39,390 bases of DNA from Burkholderiales bacterium (GTDB taxonomy: Bacteria > Pseudomonadota > Gammaproteobacteria > Burkholderiales > WYBJ01), in contig JALHQN010000031.1 of the NCBI GenBank assembly GCA_022841915.1, positions 1-39,390 of the forward strand. The letters run 5' to 3'. The number at the start of each line of letters is the position of its first letter. Position 1 is the first letter of the stretch. Below the pieces are notes generated by a model, which was given only the letters and a program-made list of their open reading frames with translations, was not told the DNA's origin and did no database searches. Positions 1 through 6,981 of this stretch are shown here, one piece after another. A program made the translations under genes and the position numbers.

Positions 1-683
1 TAGTTGATCACGCTCTCGGAAGCGCCCTTGGCTCGGGCCGTGCGGATGTAGTCCTGGCGCAGCACTTCGAGCATCGAGGAGCGCGTGAGGCGAACGATCA
101 ATGCGGAACTTCGAAACCCCACGACCAGCGCCGGCACACTGAGCAAAGCAAGCTCATGCCACAAACTGGTCGGCTCGTCGGAGTAGATCGGGATCATGCC
201 GAAGAAATGCACCGCGAACATGAGCACCAGCAGCCCGCACCAGAACGAAGGCAGGGAAAGCGCACTGAGCGTGATGACCCGCAGCGTGTTGTCGACCAGC
301 CCGTTCTGCTTCACCGCGCTCCAGACCCCGAGCGGTATGCCGATGATGATGGTGAAGAACAAGGTCAATCCGGCGAGCTTGAGCGTGACCGGAAGACGCG
401 GCGCCATCTCGTCGATCGCGGGGCGCTCGCTCATGTACGAGTAGCCGAAATCCCCCTTGAGCAGACCGCCGATCCACCCCGTGTACTGCTGGATGAGTGG
501 TTTGTCCAGGCCCAGATCGGCTTCGATCTTGGCCTTCTGCACTTCATCGATATAGCCGGAAGAATCGAACAATATGTCGGCGATGTTGCCCGGCACGACA
601 CGCATGAGCGCGAAGATGATGATCGACACGCCCAACACCGTGACGATCAGCAGCGCGGTGCGTCGTATGAGATAGACACCCAT
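1..683 (-). CDS. ABC transporter permease, DppB/OppB type (3' part off the left edge)
   Basis: Inner-membrane permease of a dipeptide/oligopeptide/nickel-type ABC importer. The visible 227 residues start MGVYLIRRTALLIV with a first membrane helix at about residues 8-28, followed by the DppB-type periplasmic segment (IADILFDSS, then LGLDKPLIQQYTGWI) and further hydrophobic helices. Near the edge is the cytoplasmic EAA loop, DYIRTARAKGASESVIN, which docks on the ATPase. DppB proteins are usually 300-340 residues, so roughly 90-110 residues are missing to the left. The ATG at 681-683 is preceded by GGAGG four bases upstream. The remaining transporter genes (second permease, ATPases, possibly the binding protein) should lie left of the window. 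A promoter with an overlapping palindrome lies upstream at 843-896. The substrate is unknown; in this catabolic setting it need not be a peptide. Confidence 0.9.
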   Translation of the reverse strand, partial: MGVYLIRRTALLIVTVLGVSIIIFALMRVVPGNIADILFDSSGYIDEVQKAKIEADLGLDKPLIQQYTGWIGGLLKGDFGYSYMSERPAIDEMAPRLPVTLKLAGLTLFFTIIIGIPLGVWSAVKQNGLVDNTLRVITLSALSLPSFWCGLLVLMFAVHFFGMIPIYSDEPTSLWHELALLSVPALVVGFRSSALIVRLTRSSMLEVLRQDYIRTARAKGASESVIN

Positions 684-842
684 ACCCCCTCCGTCGGTTC
701 CACTCAGGATCGGCTGCCCCGCGCCTGTCGTCGTGCTCACAGCCATGCGACTGCGACTGGATGTTCTGCACCTAATCGCTTTCCTGCCAGAGAAAGCGAA
801 AGCCCGGGCGCCAATGCGCTTGTTCACAGCATGATGCCACAG

Positions 843-862
843 TGTTCATTTTATTGTGAACA
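843..862. promoter_or_regulatory. Operator-like palindrome TGTTCA-N8-TGAACA
   Basis: A perfect inverted repeat with 6-base arms around an AT-rich 8-base centre. It lies just downstream of the -10 element of the minus-strand candidate promoter, covering its expected transcription start, which is a typical place for a repressor site. A further TGTTCA half-site lies 22 bases away at 821-826. The regulator is unknown; the GntR/FCD protein at 9600-10265 is one possibility. Confidence 0.5.
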
Positions 863-866
863 AAAA

Positions 867-896
867 TGTATACGGTTGGAGGGAGCTCTGGGTCAA
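867..896 (-). promoter_or_regulatory. Candidate sigma-70 promoter for the permease operon
   Basis: On the minus strand, TTGACC (891-896) and TATACA (867-872) are separated by 18 bases. The start would fall near 860, inside the palindrome, giving a leader of about 177 bases before the permease ATG. Confidence 0.45.
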
Positions 897-1140
897 GGAG
901 AGAGCCATTCCCGCGCAACCTCGCGAATCCGAGAGGTCAAGTCCGTCTCATCAGGGGCGATCCAGACGTCAAGGGCAATCAAGCTCACAACCGACGCCGT
1001 CTCGGAAACGCCCGTGATACTGCATGAACATATCCCTCCAGGAAGGCGCGACGTCGCACTGAGACCCCGGCGGCTTCCTGTTCGAACCCATGCGGTTGGC
1101 ACTGGCGGCACCATGATGTGTTCATACCTCGGTTCACGGT

Positions 1141-1169
1141 TGTTGGGCCTGCCCCCCACTGATACACTG
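1141..1169 (+). promoter_or_regulatory. Candidate promoter for the hydrolase gene
   Basis: TTGTTG at 1141-1146 and TACACT at 1164-1169 with a 17-base spacer, about 33 bases before the ATG at 1202. Matches to consensus are moderate. Confidence 0.3.
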
Positions 1170-1201
1170 ATCGGCTTTGTTTTCCGCCCCCCGCATCGAT
1201 C

Positions 1202-2062
1202 ATGAACACCGCTGAAGCTCGTGACTACATCGCTCGCCTCGATGCTCAGGCAGAGCACCGCTCTGCCCCGTTCAAGCCCGGGCTCGCCATGCGCTGGCGC
1301 CTCTTCAGTCATGGCGATCCGCTCGTGTTGATCCACGGGGGACATGGCAGCTGGCTGCATTGGATCTGCAACATCGAAGAGCTCGCGAAGAGGCATCGCC
1401 TGATCATCGGCGATCTGCCCGGCTTCGGTGATTCGGATGACGTGCCGAACGAAACCAGCTCACAAGATATGGCGGAAGCTGCGCTCGCATCCCTCGATGC
1501 CTTGCTCGATGGCCGCCCACCGATCGATCTGGCGGGCTTCTCCTTCGGCGGCTCCATCTGCGCTCGAATCGCGGAGAAACGCGGAAACATTCGCAGACTG
1601 GCGCTGCTGGGCAGCGCAGGCAGCGGTACGCCGCAACGGCCCATCGCCGAACTGGTCAGATGGCGCCACCTCGAGGGTGCCGCGCAAGTGGCTGCTTTGC
1701 ACCACAACCTTTACGTGCACATGCTACACAGCGAAGCAAATACGGATGCCCTCGCCTACGAGGCCTATGCGCAATGCACCACCATTACGCGCTATCGCAG
1801 CCGCGGCGAAATCCAGCGCAGGCGCCTGAAGGACATCCTGGCCGACTTTACCCAACCGGTGCTTTTCATGTGGGGCGAGAAAGACGTCACCGCGACCCCC
1901 GAAGAGACACGCTTCCTGGCCCAGACCGGCCCGAACCGAACGGTGAAAATCATCCCCGGCATCGGTCATTGGATCCAGTGCGAGGCGCCCGCGGTTATCA
2001 GCGCCGAACTCGATCGGTGGTTCGCCGCTTCGGACGCGACGCCGTCGACCTCCACCACCTAG
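1202..2062 (+). CDS. Alpha/beta-fold hydrolase
   Basis: A 286-residue serine hydrolase of the alpha/beta fold. Visible family marks are the oxyanion-loop motif LIHGGHGSW (residues 43-51), a DLPGFGDSD strand-turn (71-79), the nucleophile elbow GFSFGG with Ser114, the acid Asp228 in WGEKDVT, and His256 in GIGHWIQCE. The complete Ser-Asp-His triad and the length fit C-C-bond hydrolases of the meta-cleavage type and related esterases or thioesterases. Substrate cannot be assigned. It converges on the acyl-CoA dehydrogenase operon, is divergent from the peptide-type permease, and probably belongs to the same catabolic block. No predicted signal peptide, so a cytoplasmic enzyme is expected. No strong ribosome site precedes the ATG. 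Confidence 0.88.
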   Translation: MNTAEARDYIARLDAQAEHRSAPFKPGLAMRWRLFSHGDPLVLIHGGHGSWLHWICNIEELAKRHRLIIGDLPGFGDSDDVPNETSSQDMAEAALASLDALLDGRPPIDLAGFSFGGSICARIAEKRGNIRRLALLGSAGSGTPQRPIAELVRWRHLEGAAQVAALHHNLYVHMLHSEANTDALAYEAYAQCTTITRYRSRGEIQRRRLKDILADFTQPVLFMWGEKDVTATPEETRFLAQTGPNRTVKIIPGIGHWIQCEAPAVISAELDRWFAASDATPSTSTT

Positions 2063-2103
2063 CAAGCGCCCGGTCAAGCTCGATCTCGCCGCAAGAGCGC
2101 GCC

Positions 2104-2138
2104 AAAACAAATGGCAGGCGGTGGAAACCGCCTGCCAT
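2104..2138 (-). terminator. Intrinsic terminator of the minus-strand acyl-CoA operon
   Basis: A perfect 12-bp stem (ATGGCAGGCGGT at 2111-2122 with its complement at 2127-2138) closed by a GGAA tetraloop. Read on the minus strand it is followed by TTGTTTT (2104-2110). It lies between the convergent genes ending at 2062 and 2174 and may also slow readthrough from the hydrolase side. Confidence 0.75.
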
Positions 2139-2173
2139 AGTCGTCTAAGCCAAAGCGCGAGCTAGGGAGCGAC

Positions 2174-2374
2174 CTACTGCGCGATGAAGCTGTCCGGGTC
2201 TCGCGTGAATTTGTTGCGACACTCGATGGTATCGAAGTAGTACCAGGTGCCATCATGGAACTGACGCGTTCCGGCAGCGGGGTCGACTTCCTTGGCGCCA
2301 CCCGGCGTCATCCCGGTCTGGGCCTTGTTGGCGTCCTCATTCACGGTGTTCTTGCATACGGGGCACTGGGCCAT
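2174..2374 (-). CDS. Small Cys-rich metal-binding-type protein (YHS-like)
   Basis: 66 residues, starting MAQCPVCKNTVNED. It carries a CPVC pair at residues 4-7 and a C-terminal segment FHDGTWYYFDTIECRNKFTRDPDSFIAQ-type pattern, in which an aromatic run precedes EC and F-x-DP-x-x-F. This pattern is typical of YHS/TRASH-like zinc or heavy-metal binding domains. The two N-terminal cysteines and Cys53 could coordinate a metal. It is the last gene of the minus operon, 45 bases after the second acyl-CoA dehydrogenase, and is followed by a strong terminator. Its role may be metal sensing or an accessory to a metalloenzyme or oxygenase; this is inference. Confidence 0.7.
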   Translation of the reverse strand: MAQCPVCKNTVNEDANKAQTGMTPGGAKEVDPAAGTRQFHDGTWYYFDTIECRNKFTRDPDSFIAQ

Positions 2375-2419
2375 GGTATTCCTCTCCTGATTATGATGAG
2401 CAATGGCTGTCGGCTAAGC

Positions 2420-3604
2420 TCACGCCGCTTCGGGAACGACCGGCACGGGACGACCGAGAATGACGTCTCCGGGCATGTCGATCAATGCCCGCGCGATCCG
2501 CGCGCGATGCTCATAGGTCGTGCCCATGCGCATCGACCAAGCCGATACACGACGGAACCACAGCTGCAAGTCGAATTCCATCATGAAGCCGATGCCGCCG
2601 TGGATGCTCTGCGAGTTGCGCACCGCCGCTTCCAGCTTTTCGTTGCAGAAGGACTTGGCTTGCGACACTTCGACCCACGCCGGCTGCCCCTGATCGAGCT
2701 TCCACAGTGCCTCGAAGGTCAACAGTTCGCCGCCGTCGACCCAGATCTGCATGTCGGCGCAAGTGTGTCCGACGGACTGGAACGCTCCGATCGGCTGACC
2801 GAAGGCTTGCCGGAACTTGGCGTATTCGATGGCCATCTCGATGTCTTTGCGGGCTGCGCCGACCATCTGCGCGCACAGCAAGGCCGTGCCGCGATCCAGC
2901 ATGGCTTCGACGACCGGCCAAGCGCCACCCACCTTGCCGATGACGTTCGCTGCGGGAACGCGCACATCCTTGAACGTGACTTCGGCTTGCCTATCTTTGG
3001 CGAGCGTGATGAGAGGCGTCGAGCTCAGGCCCTTCGTCGCGGTGTCGACGATGAATAGCGACAGGCCGTCGCTTCCCTTGGATCCTGCCGTCGTCCGCGC
3101 CACCACCAGCATCTGGTTCGCCGCGACGTAGTTGTCCACGAACATCTTGGTGCCGTTGAGCACGAAGTCCTTGCCGTCTGCCTTGGCAGACATCTGGACG
3201 GCGTCCGGCAGGAAGCGCGGATCCTTCTCGCTGAAGGCCCAGGTCATCACCGACTTGCCGGCCACGACGTCGGGAAGGTACTTCTGCTGCTGCTCGTCGG
3301 TGCCGTCTGTGGCGATGGTGATCGAAGCGACTGCCGTGCTATGCAGAGGCAAGGGAGCGATCGTCCGTCCGACTTCCCGCAGCACTAGTCCGAGGTAAAG
3401 CAGAGGCATGGCCGAACCGCCGACCTTCTCGGGCAGACACATCCCTTGCCAGCCCAGTTCCGCCACCTTCGCCCAGAGATCTTTCGGATAGCCGAGTTCA
3501 TCGACTTCCATCGCGCGCGCGAGTTTCGGAGTGCACTCCGCCTCGAGAAACTGGCGGGCGCTGTCCGCGATCATCTGTTCGTCGTCGTTCATCAAAATGT
3601 CCAT
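2420..3604 (-). CDS. Acyl-CoA dehydrogenase (second subunit-like)
   Basis: A 394-residue flavoprotein of the acyl-CoA dehydrogenase family. The N-terminal helical domain covers residues 1-115, the beta domain with TWAFSEKDPR (121-130) and NGTKMFVDN (150-158) forms the FAD site, and the C-terminal helical domain carries YAKFRQAFGQPIGAFQ (261-276) and IHGGIGFMMEFDLQLWFRR (334-352). The latter form is seen in members that act with a partner subunit (for example FadE28/FadE29-like pairs). It starts immediately after the stop of the other dehydrogenase, so the two are translationally coupled. An internal ATG at residue 5 is an alternative start. Likely role: alpha,beta-desaturation of a CoA thioester made in this pathway. 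A heteromeric complex with the upstream dehydrogenase is inferred, not shown. Confidence 0.9.
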   Translation of the reverse strand: MDILMNDDEQMIADSARQFLEAECTPKLARAMEVDELGYPKDLWAKVAELGWQGMCLPEKVGGSAMPLLYLGLVLREVGRTIAPLPLHSTAVASITIATDGTDEQQQKYLPDVVAGKSVMTWAFSEKDPRFLPDAVQMSAKADGKDFVLNGTKMFVDNYVAANQMLVVARTTAGSKGSDGLSLFIVDTATKGLSSTPLITLAKDRQAEVTFKDVRVPAANVIGKVGGAWPVVEAMLDRGTALLCAQMVGAARKDIEMAIEYAKFRQAFGQPIGAFQSVGHTCADMQIWVDGGELLTFEALWKLDQGQPAWVEVSQAKSFCNEKLEAAVRNSQSIHGGIGFMMEFDLQLWFRRVSAWSMRMGTTYEHRARIARALIDMPGDVILGRPVPVVPEAA

Positions 3605-4846
3605 TTACTTCGCCTCCGCTTTCTTCGATTTTCTTGCCGACGGCAGGCCGAGTCCACGGCGAGCCACCTGATCACGCATAACCTGCACGCTGCCGTGATT
3701 GATCCCGGATTGGAACGAGCCCATCACGTTGTGCGCGAACACACCTTTTTCGATCGCATGCGGCGATGTCCGCAGCAGCGTCCCGTACTGACCGAGCATC
3801 TGCGTGATCGATTCCGTCACGCGCACACCATGCTCCGGAGCCCAGACTTTCTCGGCAGACCCTTCGTAGGTGAAGTTTCCACCGCGCTCGACGATGGACA
3901 TGCTGCGCATGGTCATCAAGCGACACACCTGTGCTTCGATCCACAGTTCCGCGATCTTATCGCGAATTGCCGGATCCTTGCCCGGCGCGTAGTCGCCGAT
4001 GCTGTTTTTCTTGACGAAATTTACAATATCCTCGTTGCGGCGCACCGAGATGAGATAACGAGATGCGCCCACGCGGTCGAGGTTCAGGCCCATGGAGCCG
4101 ACGCGCCATCCCTTGTTCTCTTCGCCCAACAGGCACGACTTGTGGATGCGCACGTTGTCGAAAAACGTCTCGTTGGTACGAGCGTTGCCGTAGGTCGTGC
4201 CCAAAGGAGCCGTGGGGTTGTTCTGAATCGTCCAGAGCGGCCGCACAGTGATCCCGGGGATGTCCATCGGGAACAGGAAAATCGAGATTCCCTCGTGCTT
4301 GGGCGCATTGCGATCCGTCCGCGCCATCAAATAGATGTGCGTCGACATGTGGGCCGCACTGGTGTACATCTTCTGCCCGTTGATGACGTAATAGTCGCCG
4401 TCACGCACTGCACTGCACCGCAGGTTGGCCAGGTCGGCTCCGGCGTGGGGCTCAGTGAAGCCCAGGCAAAAAGAGACCTCGCGCTTGATCAGCCCCGGAA
4501 TGTAGAATTTCTTCTGCTCTTCGGTGCCGGCGGCCATGATCGCAGGCGCCCCACTGCCGCCCAGCGTCGTCTGAATACCCACCCGGGTGAATTCTTCCTC
4601 GACGATGTACTGGGTGAGCCGATCTCCACCCTGCCCGCCATACTCCTTCGGGTAAGTGATCCCGAGCCAGCCCCGATCGTAAATCTTCTTGTAGAGTTCC
4701 TTCGCTCGCGGCCCCAAGCCGCGGCGGTCTTCGGTCGCACTTTCGGGATCGAGTTCGTTGGCGAGTTCAGGGGTGATGTTCTCCTTGATGAACTGCCGAA
4801 CCTCGCGCCTGAGCGCTTCCTGCTGTGGTGTATATGCGAAATCCAT
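3605..4846 (-). CDS. Acyl-CoA dehydrogenase (first subunit-like)
   Basis: A 413-residue acyl-CoA dehydrogenase. The start MDFAYTPQQEALRREVRQF is chosen because it matches the usual N-terminus of the family and is preceded by AAGGGAAC; the frame stays open further upstream without family character. Visible marks are YPKEYGGQGG (residues 65-74), LGFTEPHAGADLANL (128-142, FAD/substrate loop), INGQKMYTSAAH (155-166) and LNLDRVGASRY (254-264). The C-terminal tail SARKSKKAEAK is lysine-rich. It differs clearly in sequence from the dehydrogenase that follows directly, which suggests a two-subunit enzyme rather than a recent duplication. It is in one operon with the CaiB-family gene upstream (262-base gap). 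Confidence 0.9.
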   Translation of the reverse strand: MDFAYTPQQEALRREVRQFIKENITPELANELDPESATEDRRGLGPRAKELYKKIYDRGWLGITYPKEYGGQGGDRLTQYIVEEEFTRVGIQTTLGGSGAPAIMAAGTEEQKKFYIPGLIKREVSFCLGFTEPHAGADLANLRCSAVRDGDYYVINGQKMYTSAAHMSTHIYLMARTDRNAPKHEGISIFLFPMDIPGITVRPLWTIQNNPTAPLGTTYGNARTNETFFDNVRIHKSCLLGEENKGWRVGSMGLNLDRVGASRYLISVRRNEDIVNFVKKNSIGDYAPGKDPAIRDKIAELWIEAQVCRLMTMRSMSIVERGGNFTYEGSAEKVWAPEHGVRVTESITQMLGQYGTLLRTSPHAIEKGVFAHNVMGSFQSGINHGSVQVMRDQVARRGLGLPSARKSKKAEAK

Positions 4847-5108
4847 AATGTTCCCTTCGAAAGTCCAACACCCAAATTCCCCGACTTTTACGCCCAGGCC
4901 GCGCCTGATCGCCAGACGCCACCGCCCCCTACATTCTCGCGTGCCTGAACTGACACGCGTGCTCGTACGCGGTTTCGGCGTTACGACGAGCGCCGGCCGA
5001 TTCTCGACCAAAAACCGCAGCCGTCCCGCGCCTCAGCACACCGATGCTGCGGCGCCGCAATGGCGCGAGACCCCGAAACACAGCCGAGATCATTTGCCCG
5101 GACATCCG

Positions 5109-6308
5109 CTAGATAACGCCTTGCGATTCCAGCTCGCTCACCGTTGCTGTGTCGAGACCGAGTCGCTCACGAAACACCTCGTCGTTATGCTGGCCCAGCA
5201 ACGGGGCTGGCAGACGGTATTGCGCCCCGCTTTCCGACATGTTCCACATGCGGAACGGCACCTTGATGCGCCCGATGACCGGATGGTCGACTTCCTGGAA
5301 GAATCCGCGTGCCTCGAGATGCTGGCACTGGGCCAGATCCTTCGGCTCCTGCACGATGCCGAACAGCATGTGATACTTCTCGGAGGCGGTCCGGAACAGT
5401 TCGTGCATGGTCCGATCTTTAGTGGCTTCGAGCACGAGATCGTCGAGTTCCGCAGCGTATTTCGTCCGGCCGGTCAGGGTGGCGAATTTTTCGTCCTTGA
5501 ACTGGGGCAAGGCGAAGAAATCGGCGATGTCTTCCCACTCCGCGCCGCCGCCGGGTTGCCAGACGAAGTAGCCGTCCTTGCACCGCTGAACCTGGCCCGA
5601 GCCCCTTCCGGCGGCCGGGGCGCGCCCCTGAACACCGCCCGCCCAACTATAGAACGGCTGGTGAATGATCAGCGTGGAGGCCACCACGTCCTGCAGCGAC
5701 AAGTCGACTTGCTGGCCTTCACCGGTGAGATCTCTTGCATAGAGCGCGGTGAGCGCGCCCACCACGCCGGTGTAGCCGCCTTCGTACTGCGCTTGAAACC
5801 CGCCGTGCTTGATCGGCTCGCGGTCGGCCATGCCGCTGATGCTCATGATCCCGCTCAGCGCATAAGTGACGATTTCCTCGTTCTCGTAACCGGCATATGG
5901 GCCTGTTTGTCCGAAAGGAGTGATCGACACCATGATGAGCGCGGGATTGTCGCGAGCCAGCGACTCGTAATCGAGCCCCAGCGAGGCGAGGTAACCCGGC
6001 TTGAAGCTCTCGACGATGATGTCGGACTCGCGCGCGAGGCGCTTGAAAAGTTCGCGCCCGCGTTCGTCTTCGATGTCGAGCTTGATGCCGCGCTTGTTGA
6101 GGTTGGCGAGAAGAAACACCAAGCTCTTCTCCGGATGCGCTTCACTGCCGGCGAAGGGCGCCATGCGTCTGCCGGCATCTCCCTTGGGCGGCTCGACCTT
6201 GAGGACGTCCGCACCGAAATCGCCCAGGATCTTTGCGCACAGCGGCCCGGCCACCCCTTGGCTCAGATCGAGCACCTTAATATCGTCGAGCGAAGCAGGC
6301 GGCATCAT
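5109..6308 (-). CDS. CaiB/BaiF (class III) CoA-transferase family protein
   Basis: 399 residues from MMPPASLDDIKVLDLSQG. Family marks are VLDLSQGVAGPLCAKILGDFGADVLKVEPP (split here: VLDLSQG at 12-18, GPLCAKILGDFGADVLKVEP at 21-40), the NKRGIKLDIEDERGRELF segment (71-88) and SITPFGQTGPY (128-138). Such enzymes move CoA between acids, or racemise acyl-CoAs. Aligning the region after GMADREPIKHGG with formyl-CoA transferase places Gln174 where the catalytic aspartate (Asp169 of Frc) is expected, with Glu176 nearby, so the activity is uncertain. As first gene of the minus operon it would generate the CoA substrate for the two dehydrogenases. An 18-bp palindrome lies about 50 bases upstream. No strong ribosome site is seen; the second ATG is an equal start candidate. 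Confidence 0.88.
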   Translation of the reverse strand: MMPPASLDDIKVLDLSQGVAGPLCAKILGDFGADVLKVEPPKGDAGRRMAPFAGSEAHPEKSLVFLLANLNKRGIKLDIEDERGRELFKRLARESDIIVESFKPGYLASLGLDYESLARDNPALIMVSITPFGQTGPYAGYENEEIVTYALSGIMSISGMADREPIKHGGFQAQYEGGYTGVVGALTALYARDLTGEGQQVDLSLQDVVASTLIIHQPFYSWAGGVQGRAPAAGRGSGQVQRCKDGYFVWQPGGGAEWEDIADFFALPQFKDEKFATLTGRTKYAAELDDLVLEATKDRTMHELFRTASEKYHMLFGIVQEPKDLAQCQHLEARGFFQEVDHPVIGRIKVPFRMWNMSESGAQYRLPAPLLGQHNDEVFRERLGLDTATVSELESQGVI

Positions 6309-6355
6309 GGTTGGTTCGTTTCGAAGTTCTGAAATGATATCGACATAGTTCCGCA

Positions 6356-6373
6356 ATGCTGCAACTGCAGCAT
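6356..6373. promoter_or_regulatory. Palindrome upstream of the CaiB-family gene
   Basis: ATGCTGCA-AC-TGCAGCAT, a perfect 8-2-8 inverted repeat about 50 bases before the minus-strand ATG. A TTGCAG that could serve as a -35 on the minus strand lies inside it, so a regulator bound here could block or activate the operon. The regulator is unknown. Confidence 0.45.
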
Positions 6374-6855
6374 CCCATCCTCCATCCCCGGTGCTGGGCC
6401 GTACCGATGTGCGGCCGCAACGCGCAGCAATAAACATCCCGCGAGCGGACACTGCCAATGGGGACGAATGTCCCCCGCCCTGCGGGCAGCGAGAAAGAGG
6501 GTACCCCGGGGCGTATCCGCCTCACAAAGTTCGCCCTCCAAAGACGCAGTCTGAGAAACGCAAAAATCGCCACCATCGTGTCGCTTGCAGACCCTGCTCG
6601 GGATATGTTCGCAGACTTGCGCGCCGCGACCGGCAATGATGCTGGCGGTCCCGCCGGCGGTGTCTTGCGTGGCGCCGTAATGCGAGTGGCACAACATGCA
6701 AGCACCCCCGCGTCTCCCGCGTTCGAAGATACCACAGACGCCTACAAAACTGTTCACAATCTGCTTGCGCGGACGCGTGTTCATCGAGTTCCCTCAGACT
6801 GCGGACATGACGGTAGAGCGCGGTTTTTCATAGAGCAATTGCGGATACAAAGAGG

Positions 6856-6885
6856 TTGACAATGCCACTGGGCACATGATGCAAT
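6856..6885 (+). promoter_or_regulatory. Candidate promoter for the lyase/hydratase operon
   Basis: A consensus TTGACA at 6856-6861, an 18-base spacer and TGCAAT at 6880-6885. The transcript would have a leader of about 90 bases containing the inverted repeat at 6946-6961. Confidence 0.4.
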
Positions 6886-6945
6886 CGTCGACGACTTGCG
6901 GGTGCGTCAGGAGGGTCTTCGACGCGCCGCGAAGTTCAGCTCAAT

Positions 6946-6961
6946 CGTTCGTTTACGAACG
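6946..6961. promoter_or_regulatory. Inverted repeat CGTTCG-TTTA-CGAACG before the lyase gene
   Basis: A perfect 6-4-6 repeat ending 20 bases before the ATG at 6982 and just upstream of its ribosome site. It could be an operator or a leader hairpin. It is not the same site as the other two palindromes of this block. Confidence 0.4.
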
Positions 6962-6981
6962 GCCTACCTCGGGAGACACTC

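Larger units (their letters stand above)
684..1201. other. Divergent intergenic region, regulatory only
   Basis: About 520 bases between the divergent permease and hydrolase genes. I see no convincing gene: the open frames here have no family resemblance or ribosome site. It holds candidate promoters for both directions and an AT-rich palindrome. The half-site TGTTCA recurs at 821-826 and 843-848, 22 bases apart (about two helical turns), and TGAACA occurs at 857-862. Confidence 0.6.
6309..6981. other. Divergent regulatory region between the two catabolic operons
   Basis: About 670 bases without a recognisable gene. Open frames exist on both strands but have no family resemblance. It contains palindromes near each start (6356-6373 and 6946-6961) and a candidate promoter with a consensus TTGACA (6856-6861). 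Confidence 0.55.

Noticed and set aside
843-896. Idea that the palindrome is a Crp/Fnr site
   Set aside because: Half-sites TGTTCA/TGAACA with an 8-base spacer do not match TGTGA-N6-TCACA or TTGAT-N4-ATCAA.
156-1205. Open plus frame of 349 codons
   Set aside because: It runs antisense across the clear permease gene and into the spacer; low-complexity His/Arg/Asp composition typical of GC-rich antisense frames.
3446-4948. Open plus frame of 500 codons
   Set aside because: Antisense to the acyl-CoA dehydrogenase genes; no family resemblance.
6305-6859. Overlapping frames on both strands in the catabolic spacer
   Set aside because: No ribosome sites, no family features, and they overlap the palindromes and promoter candidate.
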